A DNA stretch of 64,000 nt from Dermatophilus congolensis (GTDB lineage Bacteria; Actinomycetota; Actinomycetes; Actinomycetales; Dermatophilaceae). Below the pieces are notes generated by a model. The model saw only the letters and a program-made list of their open reading frames with translations, was not told the DNA's origin and searched no databases. The stretch is from contig JAUNUP010000017.1 of assembly GCA_030538115.1 (NCBI GenBank), positions 12,751 to 76,750 of the forward strand. Direction: 5' to 3'. Below are positions 10,345-18,778 of the stretch, piece after piece (positions within the stretch are counted from its first letter, which is position 1; every line of letters begins with the position of its first letter). The position numbers were made by a program, and so were the translations under genes.

Positions 10345-10467
10345 GTGCCGTGGCACCGACACGAAAAGTGCACCGACAAGACGACATGTGCCACGGCACC
10401 TCCCAGCGGGGGTCCCGTGGCACATGTCATCCGTCAATCTCGCCTCCGAGCAGGAGTGCCACGGGAC
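10345..10467. repeat. Dispersed four-dodecamer palindromic repeat, copy B
   Basis: Dodecamers start at 10345 (GTGCCGTGGCAC), 10388 (GTGCCACGGCAC), 10412 (GTCCCGTGGCAC) and 10456 (GTGCCACGGGAC), spacing 43, 24 and 44. The inner two are framed by ACATGTGCC and GGCACATGT, giving a hairpin-forming core at 10384-10427. The unit sits between the convergent valS and dehydrogenase genes, starting 32 bp after the valS stop. The rest of this 322-base intergenic stretch holds two hairpins nearer the dehydrogenase and no gene. Confidence 0.87.
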
Positions 10468-10531
10468 GCAGAGTGTTCGCACACAGCTCGGTAGTGCTGC
10501 CACGAGACAGGGCGTGGAGCTCCGGATACAG

Positions 10532-10571
10532 CTCGGCCGCCTGACCCTTGCTCCAGAGTCAGGCGGCCGAG
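10532..10571. terminator. Perfect 14-bp hairpin, probable bidirectional terminator
   Basis: CTCGGCCGCCTGAC (10532-10545) is exactly complementary to GTCAGGCGGCCGAG (10558-10571) with a 12-base loop. It lies between convergent valS and the polyol dehydrogenase gene. There is no long U-run, as is common in high-GC actinobacteria. Confidence 0.75.
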
Positions 10572-10583
10572 GTCTTCGGGGCG

Positions 10584-10620
10584 GGTGTGGCGCCGGCGGT
10601 CACAGTGTCAGCGCCACACC
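10584..10620 (-). terminator. Second hairpin 3' of the dehydrogenase operon
   Basis: GGTGTGGCGC (10584-10593) pairs with GCGCCACACC (10611-10620), 14 bp beyond the stop codon of the minus-strand dehydrogenase gene. Its position suits a terminator for the mtl operon, backed up by the larger hairpin further on. Confidence 0.6.
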
Positions 10621-10634
10621 TCGGGGCGGTCACG

Positions 10635-11693
10635 TCACGGTTCGACGGTGACCTTGATCGCCTCGCCCTTGGCGACGATCTCGAACGCGTCGAGCACGTT
10701 CTCGAGCTTCACACGGGCGGTGATGAGGTCCTTGACCGGGATCTGGCCGGTAGAGACGTAGTTCAGCGCGTCCTTGTGGTGGCGCGGCGACGAGCCGTTG
10801 GCACCGTGGATGTGCAGCTGGCGGTAGTGCACCAGGTTCGAGTCGCACGTGATCGTCGGATCGGTCTTGGGCAGACCACCGAAGAACGAGATGCGACCGT
10901 TGCGGGCGGCCATCGAGATGGCCTGCTCCTGGTTGATGTTCGCCGGGGTCGCCGTGATGATCACGTCGGCGCCACGGCCGTCGGTCAGCTCCATCACCTT
11001 GGCCACCACGTCCTCCTCGGAGGCGTTGATGACGTAGTCGGGCTGCACCGCGTCGGCCGACATCTTCAAGCGCTCGGCGTTGATGTCGACCAGCGCGATC
11101 TTGCCGACTTTGTGCACGCCGCGGGCGATGCGGATGTGCATGCAACCGATCGGGCCGGCGCCGAAGACGACCGTGAAGTCGCCCTCCTCGATGCCGAGCT
11201 GCTCCTGCGCGTTGATGGCGCAGGCGAACGGCTCGAGCGCGGAGGCCTCGTCGTAGCCGACGTTGTCGGGGATGTGATTGAGGCCGTCGACCTTGAGCAC
11301 CTGCTCCGGCACGATCATGTACTCGGCGAAGCCGCCGTCGTACTGGTAGCCGACCGAGGTCTGGTTCTGGCAGACCTCCATCCAGCCCTTGTTGCACTCG
11401 TAGCAGTCGCCACACGGCACGGCTGCGATGACCTGCACGCGGTCGCCGACAGCCCAGTCAGCACCGAACGCCGCCTTGACCTCGCTACCGACCTCGACGA
11501 CCTCGCCGGCGATCTCGTGCCCCATCGTGGTGACGCGGGTGATGTTGACGTGGCCGTTGTTGCGGATCTTGACGTCGGTGCCGCAGGTGGAGCAGTTCTT
11601 GACCGCGATCTTCACCTCACGCGGGCCGCACTCGGGCTCGGGTACGTCCTCGACGCGAACGTCTCCGGGAGCGTAGAAACGGAGGGCCTTCAT
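10635..11693 (-). CDS. Zinc-dependent medium-chain polyol (phosphate) dehydrogenase
   Basis: A 352-residue MDR-superfamily dehydrogenase. The catalytic-zinc region is seen in CSTCGTDVKI and GHEIAGEVVEVG, the structural-zinc lobe as CGDCYECNKGWMEVC, and the nucleotide-binding loop as FGAGPIGCMH. It ends an operon with the mannitol-type PTS gene, two bases after whose stop it begins. The expected job is therefore NAD-linked oxidation of the polyol phosphate delivered by the PTS, as GatD does for galactitol-1-phosphate. A free-polyol dehydrogenase is the alternative. ATG at 11693 matches the usual start of homologues (MKALRFY); a GTG two codons earlier overlaps the mtlA stop and is possible. Confidence 0.85.
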   Translation of the reverse strand: MKALRFYAPGDVRVEDVPEPECGPREVKIAVKNCSTCGTDVKIRNNGHVNITRVTTMGHEIAGEVVEVGSEVKAAFGADWAVGDRVQVIAAVPCGDCYECNKGWMEVCQNQTSVGYQYDGGFAEYMIVPEQVLKVDGLNHIPDNVGYDEASALEPFACAINAQEQLGIEEGDFTVVFGAGPIGCMHIRIARGVHKVGKIALVDINAERLKMSADAVQPDYVINASEEDVVAKVMELTDGRGADVIITATPANINQEQAISMAARNGRISFFGGLPKTDPTITCDSNLVHYRQLHIHGANGSSPRHHKDALNYVSTGQIPVKDLITARVKLENVLDAFEIVAKGEAIKVTVEP

Positions 11694-11695
11694 TC

Positions 11696-13675
11696 TCACT
11701 CGTCCTCTTCTGGTGCCAGCAGTTCCAGCACCTCGTCGACACTGTTGGTGGTACGGAGCCGCTCGGCCTTCGCCGGGTCGGCCAGCACGGTGGCGAGCGC
11801 CGACATGATGCCGATGTGCTCACCGCTGTTGCTTGCGATGGGGATGGCCACGTAGGCCGTCTTGCCGCCCCAGTCCACACCCTCCGGGAACTGAAGGAAG
11901 CCCAATGCAGCCTTCGAGATGTGGGCGCGGGACTCGTTGGTGCCGTGCGGGATGGCGAAGCCCTGACCCATGAAAGTCGAGACTTGCTGTTCGCGGGCGT
12001 GCATGCCGTCGATGTACTCCGGGCTGGCGGCACCGACCGCCACGAGAAGTTCACCGGACTGCTGGATGGCGTCGTCCTTGCTGGAGGCGGTCAGGCCCAG
12101 CTTGATCGCGTCGCGCGAGAGCACGTCGGCCTGCAGCTTCTTCTTGGCCTTGGGCTTGCGGGTGGCCGTCGCGGCGCCAGCAGCGGTGGCACCGGCCGCC
12201 ACTGCGGGGGCGGCGGAGCCGGAGCCCGCATCCTGGGCCCGCTTGATCGCCTCTTCGACCTGCGAGAAGGCCGGGTCACCGACGTAGCTCTGGAACGGCA
12301 CCACGCGAGCCTGCGGTGCGGCCTTGCGAGCACGCTCCGCGAGGCCTTCCTGCGTGAGCACTATCGTCGCGTCGGAGGGGATCTGGTCGACCGGGGTGTG
12401 CGTCACGTCGACGCCGTACGGGGCCAGCTTCTTCTTCATGCTGGAGGCGACCATGACCGAGGAGCCCATGCCCGCGTCGCAGGCGATGATGACCTTGCGA
12501 ACACCGGTGCCGTCGATGGCGCCGGACTGCGCCACAGCCGAACCCGAATCCGCGGCGGCAGCATCGTCACCGTGAGCGGGCATGCCCTCGGGAGTGGTGA
12601 GCGGGGCGTTCTTCTCGCCACGACCGAAGCCGAGCAGCGGCACGGCCACGAGGAACGACACGATCGTCGCGACGAGGAACTGGGCGATGTTCGGCAGGAA
12701 CCCACCGGGAGGCGTGACGATCATCCACGCGATGATCGAACCAGGCGCCGCGGCGGAGACGAGGCCGGAGCCGAGCACGAGACCGGTGAAGATGCCGGCC
12801 GCGCCACCCGCGATGGCAGCGACGATGACCTGCGGCTTCATCAGCACGTAGGGGAAGTAGATCTCGTGGATACCACCGAAGAGGTGGATGATCATGGCGC
12901 CGGGCACGGAGCCGCGCGTGGCGCGAGGGCCGAAGAGCCAGAAGGCGATGAGGATGCCGAGACCAGGGCCGGGGTTCGACTCGACCATGAACAGGATCGA
13001 CTTGCCGGCTTCCTGTGCCTCGGCGGTGCCGAGCGGCGTGAGGATGCCGTGGTTGATCGCGTTGTTGAGGAAGAGCACCTTGGCCGGCTCGACGAAGATG
13101 GAGGCGAGGGGCAGCAGGTTGTTGTTGACCAGCACCTCGACGCCGGAGGCCATCGCATCGACGAGCACCTTGACGACGGGGCCGATGAAGAGGCGGCCGA
13201 GCACCGCCATGATCGCGCCGATGATGCCCAGCGAGAAGTTGTCGATGAGCATTTCGAAGCCGCTGGGCACCTTGCCCGCGATCGCGTTGTCGAACTTCTT
13301 GAGGATCCACGCAGCCAGGGGTGCGATGACCATGGCGCCGAGGAACATCGGGATGTCGGAGCCGACGATGACACCCATCGTGGCGACGGCACCGATGACA
13401 GCTCCGCGCTGCGCGTGCACCATGCGACCGCCGGTGTAGCCGATGAGCAGGGGCAACAGGTACGTGATCATCGGGCCGACGAGCTCGGCCAGAGTTTCGT
13501 TGGGGGCCCATCCGGCAGGGATGAACAGGGCCGTGATGAGGCCCCAGGCGATGAACGCGCCGATGTTCGGCATGATCATGCCCGCGAGGTAACCGCCGAA
13601 CTTCTGAACCCGGGCCCGGACTCCCGGACCCTCCAGGTTCTTGTTCTTGCGGGCGTCAGGCAAAACCGTGGTCAT
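11696..13675 (-). CDS. mtlA: PTS mannitol-type EIICBA fusion
   Basis: A 659-residue phosphotransferase permease that imports and phosphorylates a hexitol, most likely mannitol. The domain order is EIIC (residues 25-355, about eight membrane segments, with GGIHEIYFPYVLMKP), EIIB (about 390-480, phosphocysteine in IIACDAGMGSSVMV near 398), an Ala/Lys-rich linker, and EIIA (about 515-650, phosphohistidine in GFAIPHGTNESR near 577). All three active sites are present, so it only needs HPr from EI. The ATG follows GAAGGGAGCAGGCC. The dehydrogenase follows at once, and a DeoR regulator is divergent across a 313-base spacer. Galactitol or another hexitol as substrate cannot be excluded. Confidence 0.9.
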   Translation of the reverse strand: MTTVLPDARKNKNLEGPGVRARVQKFGGYLAGMIMPNIGAFIAWGLITALFIPAGWAPNETLAELVGPMITYLLPLLIGYTGGRMVHAQRGAVIGAVATMGVIVGSDIPMFLGAMVIAPLAAWILKKFDNAIAGKVPSGFEMLIDNFSLGIIGAIMAVLGRLFIGPVVKVLVDAMASGVEVLVNNNLLPLASIFVEPAKVLFLNNAINHGILTPLGTAEAQEAGKSILFMVESNPGPGLGILIAFWLFGPRATRGSVPGAMIIHLFGGIHEIYFPYVLMKPQVIVAAIAGGAAGIFTGLVLGSGLVSAAAPGSIIAWMIVTPPGGFLPNIAQFLVATIVSFLVAVPLLGFGRGEKNAPLTTPEGMPAHGDDAAAADSGSAVAQSGAIDGTGVRKVIIACDAGMGSSVMVASSMKKKLAPYGVDVTHTPVDQIPSDATIVLTQEGLAERARKAAPQARVVPFQSYVGDPAFSQVEEAIKRAQDAGSGSAAPAVAAGATAAGAATATRKPKAKKKLQADVLSRDAIKLGLTASSKDDAIQQSGELLVAVGAASPEYIDGMHAREQQVSTFMGQGFAIPHGTNESRAHISKAALGFLQFPEGVDWGGKTAYVAIPIASNSGEHIGIMSALATVLADPAKAERLRTTNSVDEVLELLAPEEDE

Positions 13676-13988
13676 GGCCTGCTCCCTTCGTAGAGGACGG
13701 CTCCCGCCGCCCGGATCAACCTTGATCTGTGTTGCCAACTGTGTCTGTGTTGGTTCATGTTGTCAAGCATTTGTTTTGAGTTCGTCTTGGTATTCGATTT
13801 CACGCCTGAAGAGCGCAGGTCACAGGCGTGCAGCCAGGCTCGATCACCGCGTCTTCCGCGTCGCTGACAGAGTCCGCTTTCGTGGCCTTCACGGGGTCAC
13901 GGCCAAGTTCTCCCACAGGATGCGCCCTGAAGCAACGGGAGCAGACATATACTCACTGTCAACCACAGGCGACGGCGCAGGAGGCCAC
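13676..13988. promoter_or_regulatory. Divergent mtlA / deoR control region
   Basis: No gene lies in this 313-base spacer. On the minus strand a TTGACA at 13766-13761 could be the mtlA -35 element, though the matching -10 is poor. On the plus strand TATACT at 13948-13953 is a candidate -10 for the deoR gene, with no good -35. CACGCCTG (13801-13808) and CAGGCGTG (13823-13830) form an 8-bp inverted repeat in the middle, and TTGG/TTGT-rich AT tracts lie at 13745-13790. These are plausible operator sites for the DeoR protein; none is proven. Confidence 0.5.
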
Positions 13989-14750
13989 ATGTTCCCGCAG
14001 GAGCGGCACGAGTTCATCGTGGGCAAGGCGCAGGCCGAATCTCGCGTGGACGTGGCGTCGCTGGCCAACGAGCTCGATGTGACTCCCGAGACGATCCGAC
14101 GCGACCTCACGGTGCTGGAGCGACAGGGCTTCGTTCGGCGCGTTCACGGCGGCGCCATCGCTGTGGAGAAGCTGCGGTTCGAGCCCAACGTCAGCACCCG
14201 TCTGCGCACGTTCGAGGCGGAGAAGGACCGCATCGGTCGCCGGGCCGCGCTCGAGATCCCCGAGTCGTCGACCGTGCTGCTCGACGCGGGCACCACCACC
14301 GCCGTCATCGCCCGGCACCTGCCCGCCGGCGGTGAACTCACGGTCGTCACGAACTCCGTCGCCATCGCCGCGCTTCTCGAAGACCGCAACGACGTCAGCG
14401 TGTTCATCCTCGGCGGCCGTCTGCGCGCCCGCACGCTGGCCGCCACGGGCGACTGGGCCATCGACGCCCTCGCCAGCGTGCACGTCGACATCGCGTTCAT
14501 GGGCACCAACGGCATCAGCACCACCCGCGGGCTGACCACCCCCGATCAAGCGGAGGCGTCCACCAAGGCGGCCATGATCGCCTCCGCCGAGCGCACGGTC
14601 GTCGTCTCCGACCACTCGAAGTTCGGGGTCGCCCACTTCGCGCGCTTCGCCCGCATCGACGACATCGACCTCGTCATCACAGACACCGACCTCGACGAAG
14701 AGACGGCCCACGACATGGAGACGGCCGGACCGCGGGTCGTCCGCGTCTGA
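13989..14750 (+). CDS. DeoR-family transcriptional regulator
   Basis: A 253-residue repressor-type protein. The N-terminal DeoR helix-turn-helix is clear (VDVASLANELDVTPETIRRD, then LERQGFVRRVHGGA, residues 18-55), and the C-terminal DeoRC sensor domain carries LLDAGTTTAVIARHLP, VTNSVAIA and GTNGIS. DeoRC domains bind sugar phosphates. Its divergent position beside the PTS and dehydrogenase genes suggests it controls hexitol use and responds to a hexitol or fructose phosphate. The start is fixed by AGGAGG in front of ATG. The stop lies 9 bp from the stop of the convergent next gene. Confidence 0.88.
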   Translation: MFPQERHEFIVGKAQAESRVDVASLANELDVTPETIRRDLTVLERQGFVRRVHGGAIAVEKLRFEPNVSTRLRTFEAEKDRIGRRAALEIPESSTVLLDAGTTTAVIARHLPAGGELTVVTNSVAIAALLEDRNDVSVFILGGRLRARTLAATGDWAIDALASVHVDIAFMGTNGISTTRGLTTPDQAEASTKAAMIASAERTVVVSDHSKFGVAHFARFARIDDIDLVITDTDLDEETAHDMETAGPRVVRV

Positions 14751-14759
14751 GGAGGCGGC

Positions 14760-15548
14760 TCAGGCCGGCGTGGCTCCCGGAAAGCGGGAGAGCGGCCGAG
14801 TCAGCGGCGTCGCCAATCGGGTGGCCAGGCGACCCAATTCGGTTGCGAGCACGACAGGGTCGGGGCGCAGTACGAGCCAGGGCATGTCCCAGCCGGCTGA
14901 CTCCATCCGCTGACCGACGAAGGCTGCCCGATCGGGGCGCGTGAGCACCCCACGCGCGGGGTCGTACTGCAGCACGGGCGCATCCGGCTCGGGGCGCAGC
15001 CACAGCACGATGTGCCGGGGCATGAGGTCGTTGCCGACATAACAGAGCACAGGACGCCCGACCCCGACGCGCGCGACGGTGCCGTCGAACGCGGCTCCCA
15101 ACGCCGCGTCGGAGAGAAAACGCACCATTCGCACCTCGTACGACACGCCGGGTGCAGAGCAGCTCCGCTCGAGTTCGGCACGCGCGCCCCACGGAGGCGT
15201 ACCCAGATTCGCCGGCCACGGCGCCTGCAACAGGCCTGGGTACCGGCCGATCGCGTTGGTGCGCCGCACGACCTCGGCCTGCGCCGCCTCCCACCGGATC
15301 ACCTGCCCGTCACGCGCGCGAGCGGCCCGTCGTGCCGCCTCCTGAGCATCGGACGCGTCCGACGCGTCGACGTCGTCCACGGCGTGCAGCACACCCTCGG
15401 TGTCGACCCGCTCCCCCACGATCCATTCGGCGAACTCGGGGTCGATGAGCATGCGTGCCAGAACGAGGCAGGCGGCCCCGCAACTCGTCGGAGACGACTG
15501 CCCGGGTACCTGCGCGCCTTCACGAAGCGCGAAACTGCCCCACGCCAT
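14760..15548 (-). CDS. C39-like (papain-fold) protein of unknown function
   Basis: A 262-residue protein with no name I can assign. Near the N-terminus QSSPTSCGAACLVLARML (residues 18-35) looks like the Q-x5-C-G-A active site of C39-type or related papain-fold cysteine peptidases. Further on PRHIVLWLRPEPDAPVLQYDPARG could supply the histidine and the aspartate, giving a possible Cys-His-Asp triad. There is no signal peptide, ABC-transporter domain or clear membrane segment, so it does not look like a standard bacteriocin exporter. It stands alone between a DeoR gene and clpX, 44 bp downstream of clpX, and might be read through from it. The function is open. Confidence 0.6.
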   Translation of the reverse strand: MAWGSFALREGAQVPGQSSPTSCGAACLVLARMLIDPEFAEWIVGERVDTEGVLHAVDDVDASDASDAQEAARRAARARDGQVIRWEAAQAEVVRRTNAIGRYPGLLQAPWPANLGTPPWGARAELERSCSAPGVSYEVRMVRFLSDAALGAAFDGTVARVGVGRPVLCYVGNDLMPRHIVLWLRPEPDAPVLQYDPARGVLTRPDRAAFVGQRMESAGWDMPWLVLRPDPVVLATELGRLATRLATPLTRPLSRFPGATPA

Positions 15549-15592
15549 GCTGCATTCTCACCCGCTCACCGACATCTCGGACGAACAACGGG

Positions 15593-16876
15593 TCAGGCGG
15601 ATTCCTTGCGGTCCATGCGCTTACGACCGCGGATCTGGCCCGGGTCGCGGCGCACGATCGTCGGGTTGACGTTCTCGAGCACCACCTCGCGCGTGATCAC
15701 GACACGGGCGATCTCGTCGTCGCTGGGCACGTCGAACATCACCGGCATGAGCACCTCTTCGAGGATCGCTCGCAGGCCGCGCGCACCCGTGCCGCGCAGC
15801 AACGCCTGGTCGGCGATGGCCTCGACGGCGTCGTCGGTGAACTCGAGCTCGACCCCGTCGATCTCGAACATGCGCTTGTACTGCTTGACGAGAGCGTTGC
15901 GCGGCTCGGTGAGGATCTGCACGAGCGCGTCACGACCCAGCGGAGACACCGTCGTGATGACCGGCAGACGGCCGATGAACTCGGGGATGAGCCCGAACTT
16001 CATGAGGTCTTCGGGCATGACGTCGGCGTAGCTCGCGCCCGCCTCCTTGGCCTCGTGCAGCGTGGCACCGAAGCCGAGACCACTGCGACCGACGCGGCTC
16101 TCGATGATCTTCTCGAGCCCGGCGAACGCGCCACCCACGATGAACAGCACGTTCGTCGTGTCGATCTGGATGAACTCCTGGTGCGGGTGCTTGCGACCGC
16201 CCTGCGGCGGCACAGAGGCCGTGGTGCCCTCGAGAATCTTCAGCAGTGCCTGCTGCACGCCCTCACCCGACACGTCGCGGGTGATCGACGGGTTCTCGGA
16301 CTTGCGGGCGATCTTGTCGACCTCGTCGATGTAGATGATGCCGGTCTCGGCCTTCTTCACGTCGTAGTCGGCGGCCTGGATGAGCTTGAGGAGGATGTTC
16401 TCCACGTCTTCACCCACGTAGCCGGCCTCGGTGAGAGCCGTGGCGTCGGCGATCGCGAACGGCACGTTGAGCATGCGCGCCAGCGACTGCGCCAGGTAGG
16501 TCTTGCCGCATCCGGTGGGGCCGATGAGCAGGATGTTCGACTTGGCGATGTCGATCTGCTCTTCGCCCTTGCGGGGGCCGCCTGCCTGGATGCGCTTGTA
16601 GTGGTTGTACACCGCCACGGCGAGGGCCCGCTTCGCGGAGTCCTGACCGATGACGTACTGCTCGAGGAACTCGAAGATGTCACGAGGCTTGGGTAGCTCG
16701 TCGGGCCCCAGATCGGTGGCCTCGGTGAGCTCCTCCTCGATGATCTCGTTGCACAGGTCGATGCACTCGTCGCAGATGTACACACCAGGACCTGCGATGA
16801 GCTTCTTCACCTGCTTCTGGCTCTTTCCGCAGAAAGAGCACTTGAGCAAGTCGCCGCCGTCGCCAACGCGTGCCAC
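15593..16876 (-). CDS. clpX: ATP-dependent Clp protease, ATPase subunit ClpX
   Basis: AAA+ unfoldase that feeds substrates to ClpP. The 427-residue product has the N-terminal zinc-binding domain with cysteines 13, 16, 35 and 38, Walker A GPTGCGKT at 119-126, Walker [12 protein letters not shown], the pore region within GRSGLGFGA, and the IGF-type ClpP-docking segment [11 protein letters not shown] is preceded by LMKFG. GTG is chosen as start because GAAAGGTGG precedes it and family members begin just before the zinc finger. It is separated from clpP2 by about 317 bases including a terminator, so it has its own promoter. Confidence 0.96.
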   Translation of the reverse strand: MARVGDGGDLLKCSFCGKSQKQVKKLIAGPGVYICDECIDLCNEIIEEELTEATDLGPDELPKPRDIFEFLEQYVIGQDSAKRALAVAVYNHYKRIQAGGPRKGEEQIDIAKSNILLIGPTGCGKTYLAQSLARMLNVPFAIADATALTEAGYVGEDVENILLKLIQAADYDVKKAETGIIYIDEVDKIARKSENPSITRDVSGEGVQQALLKILEGTTASVPPQGGRKHPHQEFIQIDTTNVLFIVGGAFAGLEKIIESRVGRSGLGFGATLHEAKEAGASYADVMPEDLMKFGLIPEFIGRLPVITTVSPLGRDALVQILTEPRNALVKQYKRMFEIDGVELEFTDDAVEAIADQALLRGTGARGLRAILEEVLMPVMFDVPSDDEIARVVITREVVLENVNPTIVRRDPGQIRGRKRMDRKESA

Positions 16877-17134
16877 GAAACCACCTTTCCGCCCGCCACG
16901 GCGGACCACTCTGGCATCCGAAACGAACCCGGATCGAGCTGGTGCACAACTCCACGCGATCGCGTTCGAACAGAACTCGAACCTATCGGGCGAAGCATCC
17001 CCTGCCTGCCATTGAACCAATGTGTCGCCCGCCCGGCATCTCCTGTCCGCTGAGGGCGGACAAGGACGAACGACCGGATCGCCACACCCACCCATCGGCC
17101 GCAGCGGCCTCGACACAAGCACCGAATACGCCGA
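16877..17134. other. clpX upstream region, no gene
   Basis: This stretch between clpX and the clpP2 terminator has no convincing reading frame. It must hold the clpX promoter. The palindrome-like run TTCGAACAGAACTCGAA (16966-16982) is an imperfect inverted repeat that could be an operator, but I cannot tie it to a named regulator. Confidence 0.4.
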
Positions 17135-17167
17135 TGCGGCCACCCTCACGTAAGGAGGGTGGCCGCA
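17135..17167 (-). terminator. Terminator of the tig/clpP operon region
   Basis: TGCGGCCACCCTC (17135-17147) pairs perfectly with GAGGGTGGCCGCA (17155-17167) around a 7-base loop, 26 bp past the clpP2 stop codon. Confidence 0.8.
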
Positions 17168-17193
17168 CCGTCGAATTCGTCAGACCCGCCGAA

Positions 17194-17895
17194 TCAGGAC
17201 TGGAGCGACGCCTTACGGCTGGTCAGTACCTGGTCGATGAGGCCGTACTCCACGGCCGCCTCGGCCGAGAGGATCTTGTCGCGCTCGATGTCCTTGTTCA
17301 CCTGCTCGGGCGTGCGGCCCGAGTGCGACGCGAGCGTCTCTTCCAGCCACGTGCGCATGCGGAAGATCTCGTTCGCCTGGATCTCGATGTCGCTGGCCTG
17401 GCCGTAGTCGCTACCGGCCATCGCGGGCTGGTGGATGAGGATGCGCGCGTTCGGCAGCGCGAAACGCTTGCCCGGTGCGCCGGCCGCGAGCAGCACGGCC
17501 GCTGCAGAGGCCGCCTGGCCGACCACGAACGTCTGCACGTCGGGACGCACGAACTGCATCGTGTCGTAGATCGCCGTCATGGCCGTGAACGAGCCACCGG
17601 GGCTGTTGATGTACATGAGGATGTCGCGCTCCGGGTCTTGCGACTCCAGCACGATGAGCTGCGCGATCACGTCGTCGGCCGAGGCGTCGTCGACCTGGGC
17701 ACCGAGAAAGATGATGCGGTCTTCGAACATCTTCGTGTACGGGTCGGTGCGCTTCATGCCGTACGAGGTCTTCTCCTCGAACTGCGGCAGGATGTAGCGG
17801 TTCTGCGGCGAGCGGGCAGGAACGGCGAGTTCGCCCGGGCGGTACGTCATCTCGGCTCCAAAGTGGGATGCGGGCGTGTGCGAGTAAGGGTGCAT
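17194..17895 (-). CDS. clpP2: ATP-dependent Clp protease proteolytic subunit 2
   Basis: Serine protease subunit of 233 residues. The catalytic triad is visible: Ser130 in [12 protein letters not shown], His155 in [12 protein letters not shown] and Asp206 in [10 protein letters not shown]. The nucleophile neighbourhood AASAAA differs from the usual AASMGA of ClpP1, as in many actinobacterial ClpP2 proteins. It starts with ATG in a TGATG overlap with the clpP1 stop, so the two are translationally coupled. In actinobacteria the two subunits form a mixed ClpP1P2 tetradecamer served by ClpX or ClpC1. A strong hairpin ends the transcript. Confidence 0.95.
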   Translation of the reverse strand: MHPYSHTPASHFGAEMTYRPGELAVPARSPQNRYILPQFEEKTSYGMKRTDPYTKMFEDRIIFLGAQVDDASADDVIAQLIVLESQDPERDILMYINSPGGSFTAMTAIYDTMQFVRPDVQTFVVGQAASAAAVLLAAGAPGKRFALPNARILIHQPAMAGSDYGQASDIEIQANEIFRMRTWLEETLASHSGRTPEQVNKDIERDKILSAEAAVEYGLIDQVLTSRKASLQS

Positions 17896-18512
17896 CAGTG
17901 CTCCGTGCCTCCCTTGCCGGGCGTCTGGCCGGCGTGCTCGTACACGTGGTCGACGAAGCCGTACTCCTTGGCCTCCTGGGCGCTGAACCAGCGGTCGTGA
18001 TCGGAGTCTTCCGTGATCTGCTCGACCGTCTGGCCCGTGTGCTTGGCGATGAGCTCTGCCATCTGACGCTTGATGAACAGCATCTGCTCGGCCTGGATCT
18101 TGATGTCAGTGGCCTTACCGCCGATACCGCCCAGCGGCTGGTGCATGAGGATGCGGCTGTGCGGAGTCGCATAGCGCTTGCCCTGCGTACCCGCAGTGAG
18201 CAGGAACTGGCCCATGCTCGCGGCCATGCCGAGCGCGACCGTCGCCACGTCGTTCGGGATCCAGTTCATCGTGTCGTAGATCGCCATACCCGCCGAGATC
18301 GAACCGCCGGGCGAGTTGATGTACAGCCAGATGTCGCGCTCCGGGTCTTCGGCGGCGAGAAGCAGCAACTGCGCGCAAATGGCGTTCGCGTTCTCGTCGC
18401 GCACCTCGGAGGAGAGGAAGATGATCCGCTCCTTGAGCAGCCGCTGGTAGATGTGATCGTCCAACCCACCTGCGGGGTTCGGGCCGGCAACGATGTCGCT
18501 GCTGTGGCTCAC
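17895..18512 (-). CDS. clpP1: ATP-dependent Clp protease proteolytic subunit 1
   Basis: Serine protease subunit of 205 residues with Ser99 in [12 protein letters not shown], His124 in [11 protein letters not shown] and Asp172 in [13 protein letters not shown]. It pairs with ClpP2 encoded immediately downstream. GTG at 18512 is preceded by AGGGAGACCAC, which decides the start over the longer open frame. A ClgR-like box lies about 107-123 bp upstream; in actinobacteria ClgR activates clpP1P2. Trigger factor is encoded upstream on the same strand, 266 bp away. Confidence 0.95.
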   Translation of the reverse strand: MSHSSDIVAGPNPAGGLDDHIYQRLLKERIIFLSSEVRDENANAICAQLLLLAAEDPERDIWLYINSPGGSISAGMAIYDTMNWIPNDVATVALGMAASMGQFLLTAGTQGKRYATPHSRILMHQPLGGIGGKATDIKIQAEQMLFIKRQMAELIAKHTGQTVEQITEDSDHDRWFSAQEAKEYGFVDHVYEHAGQTPGKGGTEH

Positions 18513-18618
18513 GTGGTCTCCCTTGCTTGTCAATTCGGGGGTTGCCCGCGTTCGGGCCCGCCCCACTTGTCAGAGGGTAACGTCGCGGGCCTGCCCGACA
18601 ATCCCGGTGCCGCGGCGT

Positions 18619-18635
18619 GTTCGCCGTCAGCGGAC
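18619..18635. promoter_or_regulatory. Candidate ClgR operator upstream of clpP1
   Basis: GTTCGCCGTCAGCGGAC is a near-dyad matching the published actinobacterial ClgR motif (CGC-Y-N3-R-GCG core). The match is CGCC-GTC-AGCG with flanks GTT and GAC. It sits 107-123 bp before the clpP1 start, where ClgR activates clpP operons in Streptomyces and Corynebacterium. The clgR gene is not in the window. Confidence 0.55.
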
Positions 18636-18778
18636 GACTGGCACGCTCCCACCGGCTTCCAGTCGGCCGAACCCGTGAAAAGCGAAGCGCTGCCGCCCGA
18701 TCGGATCGAACGACAGCGCCACGCCTACGGATTCACCGGATCATCGTCAGACCCGGGACGTCCTTGAATCTGGCCTGG

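Noticed and set aside
16966..16982. LexA (SOS) box upstream of clpX
   Set aside because: TTCGAACAGAACTCGAA resembles a split TCGAAC/GTTCGA box, but the right half-site is wrong, so no SOS assignment is made.
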